NCBI GenBank assembly: GCA_016931055.1
Contig: JAFGFL010000073.1
Location: 1 to 46,561, forward strand
DNA from: Candidatus Omnitrophota bacterium
GTDB taxonomy: Bacteria > Omnitrophota > Gorgyraeia > Zapsychrales > Zapsychraceae
Reading direction: 5' to 3'
DNA: 46,561 nucleotides
Part shown: positions 22,788-30,971 of the stretch, piece by piece
Numbering within the stretch: the stretch's first letter is position 1
Layout of the letters: every line of letters starts with the position of its first letter
Position numbers and translations under genes: made by a program
Notes under the pieces: generated by a model
Seen by the model: only the letters and a program-made list of their open reading frames with translations
Database searches by the model: none
Told to the model about the DNA's origin: nothing

Positions 22788-24789
22788 GGCGAAGAAGCAA
22801 TTGTTGATTCTCGGACTTATCATCGCCTGCATGATCACGATTGCCGGGAATGTGTCTTTGGCCGTGAATAAAACCGCCATTGAAAGGGAAGTGGACAATT
22901 GTTTCAACCATGATGTATCGATCGGTCCCGTCTTCTACATCTTTCCGAACTACCTCATACTTCATCATATCGTCATAAGCAAGGCCGATGATCCGTTAAA
23001 GGCCTCGTCGTTTACCTTACCAAAAACGGTCATGAGTTTTTCTTTTGTGGACATGATCTTCAACGGGTTCCTGAATGTCTCCAAAGTGACCCTGTATCCT
23101 TCCACAGTGAGTTACTATGCCCTGAGCCGGTTTCTGGAAGATAATTTCCAGGAAATCCTTGAAATTATAAAAAACTCGCCGGACAAGAACATCGTGATCC
23201 GCATTAAAGAGACCCTTTTGGATTTTGACCAGCAGGGCCAGCCGGATTATATCGCCATGGAGCTTCTTTTAAAAATACGGAATAATTTGATGGAGGGGAC
23301 AGGCTTTTTCCGTGCGGATCAATACCGCTATTCAAAAAGCCAGGGGGAGGAAACCCAACGTACGGCACAAGGCTGGCCGCTTTGGTACAAACTGAAGAGC
23401 CGTCTAAGACCCAATGGCCTGGAGGTTGACCATTTGATCTTAAGAAGCCAAGTCCTCCATTCAAAACTACGGGGCGGCATTCGAGGCGGCATGATCAATG
23501 TCAATGGCTTTGTATTTATGAATTCGGCAAAGAAAGATTTTGATCAGGAAAAATATTCGACCGTAAGATATTTTAGGCATTTCCCTGAGGAAGAGGCCTT
23601 GTCCAATGTGGACACATTTATTCTTGATATTGACGGCAAGGCGGCATTGATGTTCCCTGATATCAATATCGAGAAATTTGATTTTACGCTGAACAACATT
23701 CCTGTTGCCCTGCAAGGGGTTATTTCCATTCAGCAGCCTCTTTCGGTCAACGCCAGTTTGTCTTTTGACGGTATCCCGGCTTCTGCAGGAAAAGGAACGT
23801 TTTTCGAGAAGGCAGGCGTAAAAATATCCGGCACATTGGAAAATCAGGCATTCCATGCGAATGGGGAAGGGTTTATTGATTTTATCGACCACAAAGGATT
23901 AAGCCTGTCGCCGGAGGCTGCCCAGGCCGACTTCCAAGGGCTTCTCTTATATTTTGATCAACATCAACGCCCGAGTATCGATCTTGCTCATGGAAATATT
24001 TTTTATTGGGTGAATAAAAATGAACATAAGGTTTCCGTTAGAGATGTAGAAGTGAGGGGTAATATAAAAATGGAAGCCATTAAGCTAATTGAAATAACTG
24101 CCCCGTTTTATGAGGGGCAGCTTAAAGGAAGGATGTGGATTGATTCCACCCAGAGGCCCTCAAAAATCACATCGCGCGTTGAGTTGACGGATGTGGATAC
24201 GGATGCGATGGAGGAATTATTGATCCACTTTGCCAAGTTCAATGGCCGGATGTTCAGCACGATGAATTTCACGAATATCCCGAGACTTGCCTTAAGCGGA
24301 GATGTCATTGTTCATGATGGGACGTTGACCGATCTGGCATTTTTCAATTGGCTCAGCGATACATTCCAACTGCCTGATCTTAAAGCTATTGATTTCAGAA
24401 AAGCTTCAGCACAATTTTTTATCGACAGTGAACATATCCAATTGCGTGATATCCGCTTAAGGGCAAAGGATGTCCGTGTCGGGGGGTATTATGATATGGA
24501 CAAAGAGAATTTGGTTTCAAGCAAGTTGGGCCTATCTCTTTCCCAGGGCCTCTTGGGTAAGTCTCCCAAGTTTAAACCGATCCTTAAGATATTTAAGGAT
24601 GACGATCCCTATTTGGGTTTTGATTTCCAGCTTTCGGGCAATATGAATACCATGAACTTTCAATGGTTACCATCGGAAGTCAAACGCAGAATACAGACTA
24701 GGATCCCCGATTTTATAGAACGGCTGATCGAAAAGGATGTTGACGCCATGATGGATGCGGGCTCAAAAAAGTCACGCAAAGCCGACTAA
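22768..24789 (+). CDS. AsmA/TamB-like envelope protein
   Basis: 673 residues from a TTG at 22768 (GAAGGA upstream; start inside the preceding gene). An N-terminal helix at about 11-32 (LLILGLIIACMITIAGNVSLAV) anchors a long periplasmic part. This part has many beta-strands in the style of AsmA-like proteins: the early segment about the fold of the first repeat (VSIGPVFYIFPNYLILHHIVI), ISGTLENQAFHANGEGFIDF, and a C-terminal stretch LRDIRLRAKDVRVGGYYDMD with LGFDFQLSGNM. Such proteins are thought to form grooves carrying phospholipids between the membranes. The second AsmA-type gene at 43923 is separate. Coupling to the TPR gene suggests joint action. The assignment is by overall pattern, so the family name is moderately certain. 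Confidence 0.68.
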   Translation: MRKFLTKAKKQLLILGLIIACMITIAGNVSLAVNKTAIEREVDNCFNHDVSIGPVFYIFPNYLILHHIVISKADDPLKASSFTLPKTVMSFSFVDMIFNGFLNVSKVTLYPSTVSYYALSRFLEDNFQEILEIIKNSPDKNIVIRIKETLLDFDQQGQPDYIAMELLLKIRNNLMEGTGFFRADQYRYSKSQGEETQRTAQGWPLWYKLKSRLRPNGLEVDHLILRSQVLHSKLRGGIRGGMINVNGFVFMNSAKKDFDQEKYSTVRYFRHFPEEEALSNVDTFILDIDGKAALMFPDINIEKFDFTLNNIPVALQGVISIQQPLSVNASLSFDGIPASAGKGTFFEKAGVKISGTLENQAFHANGEGFIDFIDHKGLSLSPEAAQADFQGLLLYFDQHQRPSIDLAHGNIFYWVNKNEHKVSVRDVEVRGNIKMEAIKLIEITAPFYEGQLKGRMWIDSTQRPSKITSRVELTDVDTDAMEELLIHFAKFNGRMFSTMNFTNIPRLALSGDVIVHDGTLTDLAFFNWLSDTFQLPDLKAIDFRKASAQFFIDSEHIQLRDIRLRAKDVRVGGYYDMDKENLVSSKLGLSLSQGLLGKSPKFKPILKIFKDDDPYLGFDFQLSGNMNTMNFQWLPSEVKRRIQTRIPDFIERLIEKDVDAMMDAGSKKSRKAD

Positions 24790-24854
24790 CATGCAGCGGC
24801 GGGCAACGATACGGGTTGTGATAAAAATTACATAAAAATGGACAAAATTTTAAT

Positions 24855-24882
24855 TTGCCTGGATAGATATATGTGATAGACT
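24855..24882 (+). promoter_or_regulatory. Predicted extended -10 promoter
   Basis: TTGCCT (24855-24860), 16 bases, then TAGACT (24877-24882) preceded by TGA, an extended -10. It precedes the small gene at 24904 by 22 bases. Confidence 0.35.
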
Positions 24883-24903
24883 CAAATTCTGAAAGGTTGA
24901 CTG

Positions 24904-25131
24904 ATGAGAAGTAAAAACGTCAAAACCTTGGAAAACCTGAGTTTATTCTGTCATTTTTCCGGGATCATCACGGTATTTTTGGGAATCGTCGTTGTTCTTT
25001 TGGACTTAAACAACAAAGATTATGGGCACATCCAAATCGGATTTTTTGTTCTTACGGTTGGATATGCCTTTGTCAAGATAGCATCAAAAGTAATGCGGGT
25101 CGTGTGCGAAGAGGAAAATCGGGGCTTGTAG
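24904..25131 (+). CDS. Small two-helix membrane protein
   Basis: Not recognised. 75 residues, with helices at about 16-34 (FCHFSGIITVFLGIVVVLL) and 43-60 (IQIGFFVLTVGYAFVKIA). The short loop contains DLNNKDYG, and the tail is charged (EEENRGL). AAGG lies 8 bases before the ATG. It is the first of four closely spaced genes (24904-26666) that encode small membrane proteins and lipoproteins, and could belong to the same transcript as the holin-like gene 56 bases downstream. Confidence 0.62.
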   Translation: MRSKNVKTLENLSLFCHFSGIITVFLGIVVVLLDLNNKDYGHIQIGFFVLTVGYAFVKIASKVMRVVCEEENRGL

Positions 25132-25187
25132 GAATTGCTTTCCTAAGATGGCTTTGAATGGCCGCAGGACAAAAATGGTGAAGGAAC

Positions 25188-25436
25188 ATGACAAGGGTGG
25201 ACGTACGGGCATTCGGCCTTTTGTTAGGATGTGTTTGGGGCATCGGAGTTTTTGGCTTAGGGATTGCTTCAATGATGTTGAACCGTTGGGGTAATTTTGT
25301 CAAACTGCTGTCATCGGTTTATATCGGATATCAAGCGACATGGTTAGGAAGCATCCGTGGGGCTGTTTGGGGCTTTATTGATGGGCTTATCAGCGGCGTT
25401 GTGATTGCCTGGATCTATAACAGATTTGCTATTTAG
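25188..25436 (+). CDS. Small holin-like membrane protein
   Basis: 82 residues with two or three helices: GLLLGCVWGIGVFGLGIASMML, then a Trp-containing stretch and IRGAVWGFIDGLISGVVIAWIYNRF. The closing GAVWGFIDG...AWIYNRF pattern is one I recall from small bacterial proteins labelled bacteriophage holin in genome annotations, usually without any phage nearby. The Gly-rich helices favour oligomer formation. No phage genes surround it here, so lysis is not implied; a role in envelope homeostasis is an open guess. GAAGGA lies just before the ATG. The next gene's true start (25453) is 16 bases after its stop, pointing to one operon. Confidence 0.65.
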   Translation: MTRVDVRAFGLLLGCVWGIGVFGLGIASMMLNRWGNFVKLLSSVYIGYQATWLGSIRGAVWGFIDGLISGVVIAWIYNRFAI

Positions 25437-25452
25437 AGGTTTTGAGTGTTTT

Positions 25453-26157
25453 ATGAAAAAAGTTCTGGTTGTTTTAGTTATTGGTTTTTTGTTTTCCGGA
25501 TGTGCAACTTTACGGAAAGTTTCTGCGCCCAAGGGTGCCTCGCAAGAAGTTGAGACCAAGGAAGAAGAAATCGCAGAGGACATTTACGGCCCTCCTGATC
25601 TGTCTCCTGAGCTGCAAAACATCAAAAAAGAAGAGTTGGAAGGGTATGTCCAGAAAAAAGGGGTCATCTTCGCCAAGACCGATTTTAAAGGGCTTCTGGA
25701 AACCCGTTATGTGAGTTTTCTATTTGAGGATTTAGAGAAACCGGAACATAAATTCCAGTTGCACATCGGCGAAAATTTAGATCAACAGGGTTTTCCGTGG
25801 GAGATTAAAACGATCAGGCCCGGTTATTTTTTTGTTGAGCTGCCCGCTGGAAGCTATAAGATCGCATCGGTTTCCATTCCGGTTGGTTCGACGTTAGCGA
25901 CTGAAAAAATGGATGTGACGCTTGAAGTTATTCCGAATAAGGTTTGTTATGTCGGGACGCTGAAGATGAACGGGACGAAAGAAAAAATTAAATTAGGCGG
26001 CCTGCCGGTCATCAAGCCCGGCTTTGAATACACGGTGGAAGTGTTGGATGAGCGCGAAGAAGGGATGAAAGCCTTTCGCCAAAACTATCCAAACTTTCTC
26101 GAAGATATTTCGATAGGACTCATGCACGTTAACGCTGTATCCCCAGGAAGCATTTGA
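25453..26157 (+). CDS. Lipoprotein of unknown function
   Basis: 234 residues from the ATG at 25453; the open frame extends upstream but the signal peptide dictates this start. It begins MKKVLVVLVIGFLFSGC, a canonical lipobox with Cys17. The mature part opens with a charged linker (KEEEIAEDIYGPPDLSPELQ) and then a beta-rich domain: VSFLFEDLEKPEHKFQLHIG, GYFFVELPAGSYKIASVSIPVG, VIPNKVCYVGTLKM. PAGSYKI strands of this sort occur in DUF2846-like and other cell-envelope lipoproteins with carbohydrate-binding-like sandwiches, but no family is certain. No Asp at +2 (residue after Cys is Ala), so outer-membrane sorting is expected by the E. coli rule. It overlaps the next gene's longest open frame by four bases. 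Confidence 0.75.
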   Translation: MKKVLVVLVIGFLFSGCATLRKVSAPKGASQEVETKEEEIAEDIYGPPDLSPELQNIKKEELEGYVQKKGVIFAKTDFKGLLETRYVSFLFEDLEKPEHKFQLHIGENLDQQGFPWEIKTIRPGYFFVELPAGSYKIASVSIPVGSTLATEKMDVTLEVIPNKVCYVGTLKMNGTKEKIKLGGLPVIKPGFEYTVEVLDEREEGMKAFRQNYPNFLEDISIGLMHVNAVSPGSI

Positions 26158-26189
26158 TGAGGGGGCAGAAAAACTTTAAGGAGGTGTAT

Positions 26190-26666
26190 ATGTTGTTGAG
26201 ATTAGTTGCAGGGATTGTCATGATCGGTCTTTTAGCAGGTTGCGCTACGGCTCAAAAGCCAACGTCGGTCAATCAATTGCAGATTCGAATGGCGCAGGTT
26301 GAAAACCGGTTAGATGAAAGCGATCAAAATATTTCGGAAATGAAATATGCCGTTGAAGAACTTGTTACGGATGTGGCAAGGCTGTCCAATTCAATGGGGT
26401 CGCCCGGCCTATCTCCAAGAAAGATTTCGGTTTCTTCGACAAAGGGAACAATATCCGACTCCCAAGAGATCTTGCGGGTTCCGGTGACGCCGCAGGAAGT
26501 TCAAACAGCTTTAAAGAATGCGGGGTATTACCAAGGGTCTATTGATGGGAAATTAGGCTCTGGTTCGCAAGCGGCCATTAAAGCTTTCCAAAAGGATCAT
26601 GACCTTCAAAGTGATGGGATTGTCGGAAAGAAGACCTGGATGCAGCTGAAAAGTTACCTCGAGTAA
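26190..26666 (+). CDS. Lipoprotein with peptidoglycan-binding (PG_binding_1) domain
   Basis: 158 residues from the ATG at 26190, chosen because AAGGAGGT (26178-26185) is correctly placed. The lipobox is LLAGC with Cys17. A coiled-coil stretch follows (about 27-65: LQIRMAQVENRLDESDQNIS), like the Lpp-type trimeric tether. After a Ser/Gly linker comes a PG_binding_1 domain (about 105-157): VQTALKNAGYYQGSIDGKLG, SQAAIKAFQKDHDLQSDGIVG and KTWMQLK, matching the family very closely. It probably fastens the outer membrane to the cell wall or places a partner there. It is the last gene of the 24904-26666 group. Confidence 0.88.
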   Translation: MLLRLVAGIVMIGLLAGCATAQKPTSVNQLQIRMAQVENRLDESDQNISEMKYAVEELVTDVARLSNSMGSPGLSPRKISVSSTKGTISDSQEILRVPVTPQEVQTALKNAGYYQGSIDGKLGSGSQAAIKAFQKDHDLQSDGIVGKKTWMQLKSYLE

Positions 26667-26683
26667 TCCATGCAGATCGGTGG

Positions 26684-26704
26684 TCGGTCGAGATATTTGA
26701 CCGA
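26684..26704 (+). other. Inverted repeat after the PG-binding lipoprotein gene
   Basis: TCGGTC and GACCGA form a 6 bp stem with a 9 base loop, 18 bases after the stop. There is no T run. It may be a weak terminator or a processing site. The rest of 26667-26837 shows no gene. Confidence 0.25.
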
Positions 26705-26837
26705 AGGACGTTGATATCATAATGGATCTCTCTCCAGAAGGATAAACCGCATCATTTCCAATAACAATTGATCCACGGTCGATAAGGGGAACGTGTGAAA
26801 TGTTTCGATCATTTTCTTAAAGAAAGGAGGGGTTTTC

Positions 26838-27485
26838 ATGCATTCTTTTGAGAAATTGAGCGGCCTGGAAAAAGAACACGCCGCAGATGCAATCGGCGGG
26901 ATATTAAGAAAAAGGGTTCTCGATTATTCGAAAAACTTTAAAACCTCTTGGGTGAATCTAGGGCAGGCTTTGTATAGCGTCTGGCAGGATAAGCTGTATT
27001 CTGCTTGGGGGTATGATAAATTCGAATATTATACGGAACAGGAAGTCGGCCTTCCGAAACAAATTTCCTTGAGGTTGTTAAAGACATACGCCTTTTTGGA
27101 GTCGGAAGAACCAGCTTACCTGAAAAAGGAATTCCGTGAGACCCGCGAAGCCGCTAAAGTGCCGGGTTATGAAGCGGTGAATGTCCTCCGGTTGGCAAGA
27201 CAGAAGAGAGAGTTGTTAAAGGACGATTATATGAAGCTTCGAAAAGACGTATTTGATAAGGGCAAAGAGGCTTCAGCCGTCCGCAAGGATCTTCTGGCCC
27301 TTATGAAAGAAAGAAAACCTGTCGATCCTGAAAAAGAGCGTCATAAGCGCAGTGAAATGACCATCCGAAGGCTTTATCATGCGCTTGATTCTTTCAAAAA
27401 AGATATGGAAGTGTTGAAAATAATTCCGGATCATATTATCCATGATGCCAAAGATCTTATGGATAAACTTAAAGACCTGATTTAG
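26838..27485 (+). CDS. Helical protein of unknown function, first gene of the metallopeptidase/ATP-grasp cassette
   Basis: Not recognised. 215 residues, mostly alpha-helical, highly charged, without signal or membrane segment. The middle segment WQDKLYSAWGYDKFEYYTEQ followed by VGLPKQISLRLLKTYAFLE looks like a helix-turn-helix similar to those in DUF3102-like or plasmid partition proteins, so DNA binding is possible. The C-terminal half (KRELLKDDYMKLRKDVFDKG and on) is coiled-coil-like. AAAGAAAGGAGGGG just before the ATG is a very strong ribosome site. The gene ends eight bases before the metallopeptidase gene, which is in turn fused by overlap to the ATP-grasp gene; the three are almost surely one operon. 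It could be a regulator or a substrate; neither is shown. Confidence 0.68.
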   Translation: MHSFEKLSGLEKEHAADAIGGILRKRVLDYSKNFKTSWVNLGQALYSVWQDKLYSAWGYDKFEYYTEQEVGLPKQISLRLLKTYAFLESEEPAYLKKEFRETREAAKVPGYEAVNVLRLARQKRELLKDDYMKLRKDVFDKGKEASAVRKDLLALMKERKPVDPEKERHKRSEMTIRRLYHALDSFKKDMEVLKIIPDHIIHDAKDLMDKLKDLI

Positions 27486-27493
27486 GGACTCTT

Positions 27494-28540
27494 ATGACTC
27501 AAAAGCAGAATAAACAAATGAATTTGGATGCCATCCCTGAAGGAGAGTTGCTTGATGCCCGCATTTGTGAGCTGCCCATAAAGATCGAAGGGACGTGGCT
27601 TGCCGAATGCATTGATCAGCTTTATAAAGAACTGGAAGATAAAAGGATTTCTTTTAGGCCCGAATGCTATTTGGCTGACGAATGGCTTACTCCTGAGGGA
27701 GAGACTTGTATCGGAATTCCTTTTTATCTGGCCCATCCGGCTTTGATAAAGCTTGAGAAGAAAATCATGATCGATGCCGAGGGTGAAACAAAGCATTGGT
27801 GCATGAAGCTCCTTCGGCATGAAACCGGCCATGCGGTCTGCTATGCCTACCGTTTCCACAAGCGGAAACGGTGGCAAACTGTATTCGGCTTCACAACACA
27901 AGAATACGCGGACACGTATAAATATCGGCCTTATAGCAAAAATTTTGTCCGTCATTTGGACGGATATTATGCCCAGTATCATCCCGATGAGGACTTTGTG
28001 GAAACGTTTGCTGTATGGTTAACGCCTGGCCTGGATTGGCAAAGTCAATATAAGGGGTGGAAAGCCCTTCAAAAACTAAAATATGTCGATAGGTTAATGT
28101 CGGAGATACGGGGTAAGGAGCCGCCTGTAAAGAATAATGAGAAGCACTGGCGCAAGTCATCCCTGAGGATAAAACTCAAAGATTATTACAGAAAAAAACG
28201 CCATTTTTGGGCTGAAGAGTTCCCTGATTTTCATGACGCGTTCCTGCATAAGAATTTTATCGAAGCTGGCCCTGAACATAAAGATTTGCCATTGGCATCC
28301 GAGATCATCCATAAATACCGGCCCAATATTCTCAACTGCATTTCGAGGCATTCTGGTGAAAGAAAATTTGTTGTCAATGATCTTTTAAAAGACATACAAA
28401 AACGCAGCCGTGAGCTCAATCTGGTTGTCGCTGAAGATGAGGCCATCATGACATTGAATTTATCGACTTATATCACGTCTCTGATTATGAATTATCTTTA
28501 TACAGGACGGTTCCGGGGAGAAAAAGAAAGGCGGAAATGA
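27494..28540 (+). CDS. Putative zinc-binding metallopeptidase
   Basis: 348 residues, cytoplasmic (no signal). HETGH (109-113) is the zincin HExxH motif, in MKLLRHETGHAVCYAYRF; Glu170 in PDEDFVETFAVWL, about 57 residues on, is a likely third zinc ligand of gluzincin type. This arrangement is like the family labelled putative zinc-binding metallo-peptidase (PF15887), as I recall it. The C-terminal 150 residues are basic and helical with no known fold. Substrate unknown. The gene follows the helical protein by 8 bases, and its stop overlaps the ATP-grasp start (ATGA), so translation is coupled. The neighbourhood suggests a pathway in which a peptide bond is made by the ligase and cut or checked by the peptidase; that is inference. 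Confidence 0.82.
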   Translation: MTQKQNKQMNLDAIPEGELLDARICELPIKIEGTWLAECIDQLYKELEDKRISFRPECYLADEWLTPEGETCIGIPFYLAHPALIKLEKKIMIDAEGETKHWCMKLLRHETGHAVCYAYRFHKRKRWQTVFGFTTQEYADTYKYRPYSKNFVRHLDGYYAQYHPDEDFVETFAVWLTPGLDWQSQYKGWKALQKLKYVDRLMSEIRGKEPPVKNNEKHWRKSSLRIKLKDYYRKKRHFWAEEFPDFHDAFLHKNFIEAGPEHKDLPLASEIIHKYRPNILNCISRHSGERKFVVNDLLKDIQKRSRELNLVVAEDEAIMTLNLSTYITSLIMNYLYTGRFRGEKERRK

Positions 28541-29559
28541 TCATGAAAAAGCCGCTGAAAGTCCTGCTGCTGTTCAGCAGCCCGTACAATAAACCGCGCG
28601 GGTATGACTATCAGGAAGAGTTCGCCGATCCCGAAAATATGTACACGGAGAACGATGTTTTTCAGGCCTTGATGGCCAATGGTTTTTCTGTGAGCATCCT
28701 CGGGTTGCATAATACGGTTGCCCCTCTTTTTGAGGAGATTCAGGAAAACAGACCTGATGTTATTTTTAATCTCGTTGAGGTGTTTGACGACAGATCGCAT
28801 CTGGAAAAAAACATGGCGGCCTTTCTTGAGATGCTGGGGATCCCTTACACGGGGGCAACATCCGATGATATTTTTATCTGCAACAATAAGGGGCTTTGTA
28901 AAAAGATCTTGAAATTCCATAAGATCAAGACCCCGTGGTTTTACACATTCTATCGTAACCGTCGCGTCTGGCTGCCCAAAAGACTTAAGCTCCCTACGAT
29001 TGTCAAGCCGTTGTGCGAGGAGGCTTCGCGCGGCATTTCCCAGGCGTCCATTGTGGACAATGAAGAGGCTTTTTTGGAACGCGTGAGATTCATCCACCAG
29101 AATATGGACATGGATGCGATCGCGGAAGAATATATTGAAGGGCGGGAATTATACGTAAGCGTGATGGGACAGAAAAAGTTGATCGTCTTGCCTGCGCGGG
29201 AGATGAAATTCGGCGAACTAGCCGAAGACGCGCGCGTGGCGACCTATAAAGCCAAATGGGACGAGAAGTACCGGGAAAAATGGGGGATCAAGAGCGTTTT
29301 TGCTGGGAAGTTAGCTAACGGCGTGGAAGAAGAAATTGCCGATGTCTGTAAACGGGCTTACCGTGCGTTGAACATCAGCAGTTATTTGCGTTTTGATATC
29401 CGCATCACGCCGGACGGGAAGGTGTATATCATCGAACCGAATGCCAACCCCTGCATCGCCAAGATCGATGAAGTGGCCCAGTCGGCCATGAAAATGGGCA
29501 TCAGTTATGAGCAATTGATAAAAAAGATTGTTATGCTTGCCTTAACCAAGAATACATAA
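28537..29559 (+). CDS. ATP-grasp ligase (D-Ala-D-Ala ligase-like)
   Basis: 340 residues. The N-terminal part (VLLLFSSPYNKPRGYDYQEE, then VIFNLVEVFDDRSHLEKNMA and LGIPYTGATSDD) follows the pre-ATP-grasp domain of D-alanine-D-alanine ligases. The ATP-grasp part has LPTIVKPLCEEASRGIS (Lys for ATP), AEEYIEGRELYVSVMG, and metal ligands in RFDIRITPDGKVYIIEPNANP, where Asp, Glu and Asn are conserved. Ddl enzymes normally contain SVG and ExxxR segments that differ here, so the acceptor is probably another amine or peptide. It is translationally coupled to the metallopeptidase through ATGA. Likely role: ATP-driven peptide or amide bond formation in a dedicated cassette. A hairpin with a T run follows at 29610. 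Confidence 0.85.
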   Translation: MIMKKPLKVLLLFSSPYNKPRGYDYQEEFADPENMYTENDVFQALMANGFSVSILGLHNTVAPLFEEIQENRPDVIFNLVEVFDDRSHLEKNMAAFLEMLGIPYTGATSDDIFICNNKGLCKKILKFHKIKTPWFYTFYRNRRVWLPKRLKLPTIVKPLCEEASRGISQASIVDNEEAFLERVRFIHQNMDMDAIAEEYIEGRELYVSVMGQKKLIVLPAREMKFGELAEDARVATYKAKWDEKYREKWGIKSVFAGKLANGVEEEIADVCKRAYRALNISSYLRFDIRITPDGKVYIIEPNANPCIAKIDEVAQSAMKMGISYEQLIKKIVMLALTKNT

Positions 29560-29609
29560 TATAAAAATACGTGGGATTCAGGCAAGGATAACAGATGGAC
29601 ATGTTCGCG

Positions 29610-29653
29610 GCAGCCCGAAAGAATGATTACTGATGGCGGCCCGGGTTGCTTTT
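29610..29653 (+). terminator. Predicted Rho-independent terminator
   Basis: GCAGCCCG (29610-29617) pairs with CGGGTTGC (29642-29649) over 8 bp including one wobble, with a 24 base loop, followed by TTTT. It would end the metallopeptidase/ATP-grasp transcript before the SirB1-like gene. Confidence 0.5.
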
Positions 29654-29677
29654 ATTGGCGAATAATGAGAAGAAAAT

Positions 29678-30895
29678 ATGACTGACCCTAAAGAGATACC
29701 GCATCTTATTTCCCTTCTTGATGATGAGTCGTCGGATGTACGTAAGACGGTGGCCAAGGAACTCGAAGCCTTTGGCCCGACCTTAAAAGAAGAATTGAAG
29801 AAATTAACTTTGGCGCTTTCTTCCGCCCAAGAAAAATGTATTAGCGAAATCCTGAATGAACATAAAAGGGCTTGGCTGAGACACGTCTGGCCGAACTGGC
29901 TGAGTTCGATCGATGAACCCGCGGGCCTGTTTGAAGACTATACAAAATTGGAAAGTGCACTGGCGTTCTTTTCCAAGTTTTTGAATAAAGCCGACGATAC
30001 CCTTCCTCTGAAAGATTTATTGGATGAACTCGCGAACAGGTATAAGGCCAAATTCAGGTTCAAGGATCCTGTCCGTTTGGCTCGATTTTTGTTCAAAGAA
30101 CAGAAAATGCGCGGTGATGAGAACGATTATTATAATCCGCAAAATAATAATCTTATTTACGTCATCACGGAGAAAAAGGGGGTTCCGATCAGCCTATGCG
30201 CGGTCTATATGCTTGTCGGATGGCGGTTGGATATACAGATCGAAGGCTGTCATTTCCCCGGGCATTTCCTGTCACGGATAAATTTAGACGGCAGAAAGGT
30301 ATTCGTGGATTGTTTTAACGGCGGGCAGGTCATTGACCAAAAAGACCTATTAAATATGAGAGGAGACGTGTTTGAGGGGATGGAAAATGTTTTGAAGGAA
30401 ACGGCTGATGCACAAACCATTGTACGCTGTTTCCTGGCCAATTTGATCCGTTCCTACCAAATTAAAGATGATAAAGCTAACAGCGAATTAATAATCAAAC
30501 TGTTTCGCGATTTGGATGCGCATGTTAGCGATAGAACGATTTCCAGCCTGACACCGGAAGATATTATCCATTTCGGCAAACCAGCTTTCGAGCCGGGACA
30601 ATGCGTGTCTCATGTGCGATATGGGTACCGCGGGATTATCGTCGAAGTGGATCATGAGTGTAAGGCAACAGATGATTGGTATTACGGCAATCAGACCCAG
30701 CCCAACCGCCACCAGCCTTGGTATCATATCCTTGTCCATGGTTCAGACCAGGTAACCTATGTTGCGGAGGGCAACTTAGTCAAAGACCCTTCGAATGAAA
30801 AGCTGACCCATTCCTTGTTGTCCTATTTTTTCATGAAAAACAAAAAGGGCGATTATATTCGGAATGACAATCCCTGGCCGGAAACGGACTTCTGA
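29678..30895 (+). CDS. HEAT - SirB1-type transglutaminase-like - YccV/HspQ-like fusion
   Basis: 405 residues, cytoplasmic. Residues 1-45 resemble one HEAT repeat (IPHLISLLDDESSDVRKTVA). About 75-250 is a SirB1-type Transglut_core2 domain, with YYNPQNNNLIYVITEKKGVP, ISLCAVYMLVGWRL and EGCHFPGHFLSRI, very close to the family consensus. About 300-390 is a YccV-like (HspQ) domain: FEPGQCVSHVRYGYRGIIVEVD, HQPWYHILVHGSDQVTYVAEGNL. The same pairing of SirB1-like and YccV-like domains occurs in the eukaryotic F-box protein FBXO21, as far as I recall. HspQ stimulates Lon and binds hemimethylated DNA in E. coli, so a proteostasis role is plausible. No ribosome site is obvious. A palindrome follows at 30914. 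Confidence 0.85.
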   Translation: MTDPKEIPHLISLLDDESSDVRKTVAKELEAFGPTLKEELKKLTLALSSAQEKCISEILNEHKRAWLRHVWPNWLSSIDEPAGLFEDYTKLESALAFFSKFLNKADDTLPLKDLLDELANRYKAKFRFKDPVRLARFLFKEQKMRGDENDYYNPQNNNLIYVITEKKGVPISLCAVYMLVGWRLDIQIEGCHFPGHFLSRINLDGRKVFVDCFNGGQVIDQKDLLNMRGDVFEGMENVLKETADAQTIVRCFLANLIRSYQIKDDKANSELIIKLFRDLDAHVSDRTISSLTPEDIIHFGKPAFEPGQCVSHVRYGYRGIIVEVDHECKATDDWYYGNQTQPNRHQPWYHILVHGSDQVTYVAEGNLVKDPSNEKLTHSLLSYFFMKNKKGDYIRNDNPWPETDF

Positions 30896-30913
30896 TATTA
30901 GGAGCCTTTTGGA

Positions 30914-30937
30914 AGGGACAGGTCTAGACCTGTCCCT
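30914..30937. repeat. Perfect 24 base palindrome with GGGACAG core
   Basis: AGGGACAGGTC (30914-30924), TA, GACCTGTCCCT (30927-30937): 11 bp arms with no mismatch. Unlike the copies at 783 and 10751 there is no T run, so it is unlikely to be a simple terminator. It shares GGGACAG...CTGTCCC with those two. Confidence 0.6.
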
Positions 30938-30971
30938 GCATTAAGTCAATATCGGAAAACGCTATTTCCTA

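Noticed and set aside
23293-23310. GGGGACAGG within the AsmA-like gene
   Set aside because: It has no complementary CTGTCCC arm nearby and is ordinary coding sequence, so it was not counted with the palindromes.
25188-25436. Prophage lysis module
   Set aside because: The holin-like protein has no endolysin, integrase or structural phage genes nearby.
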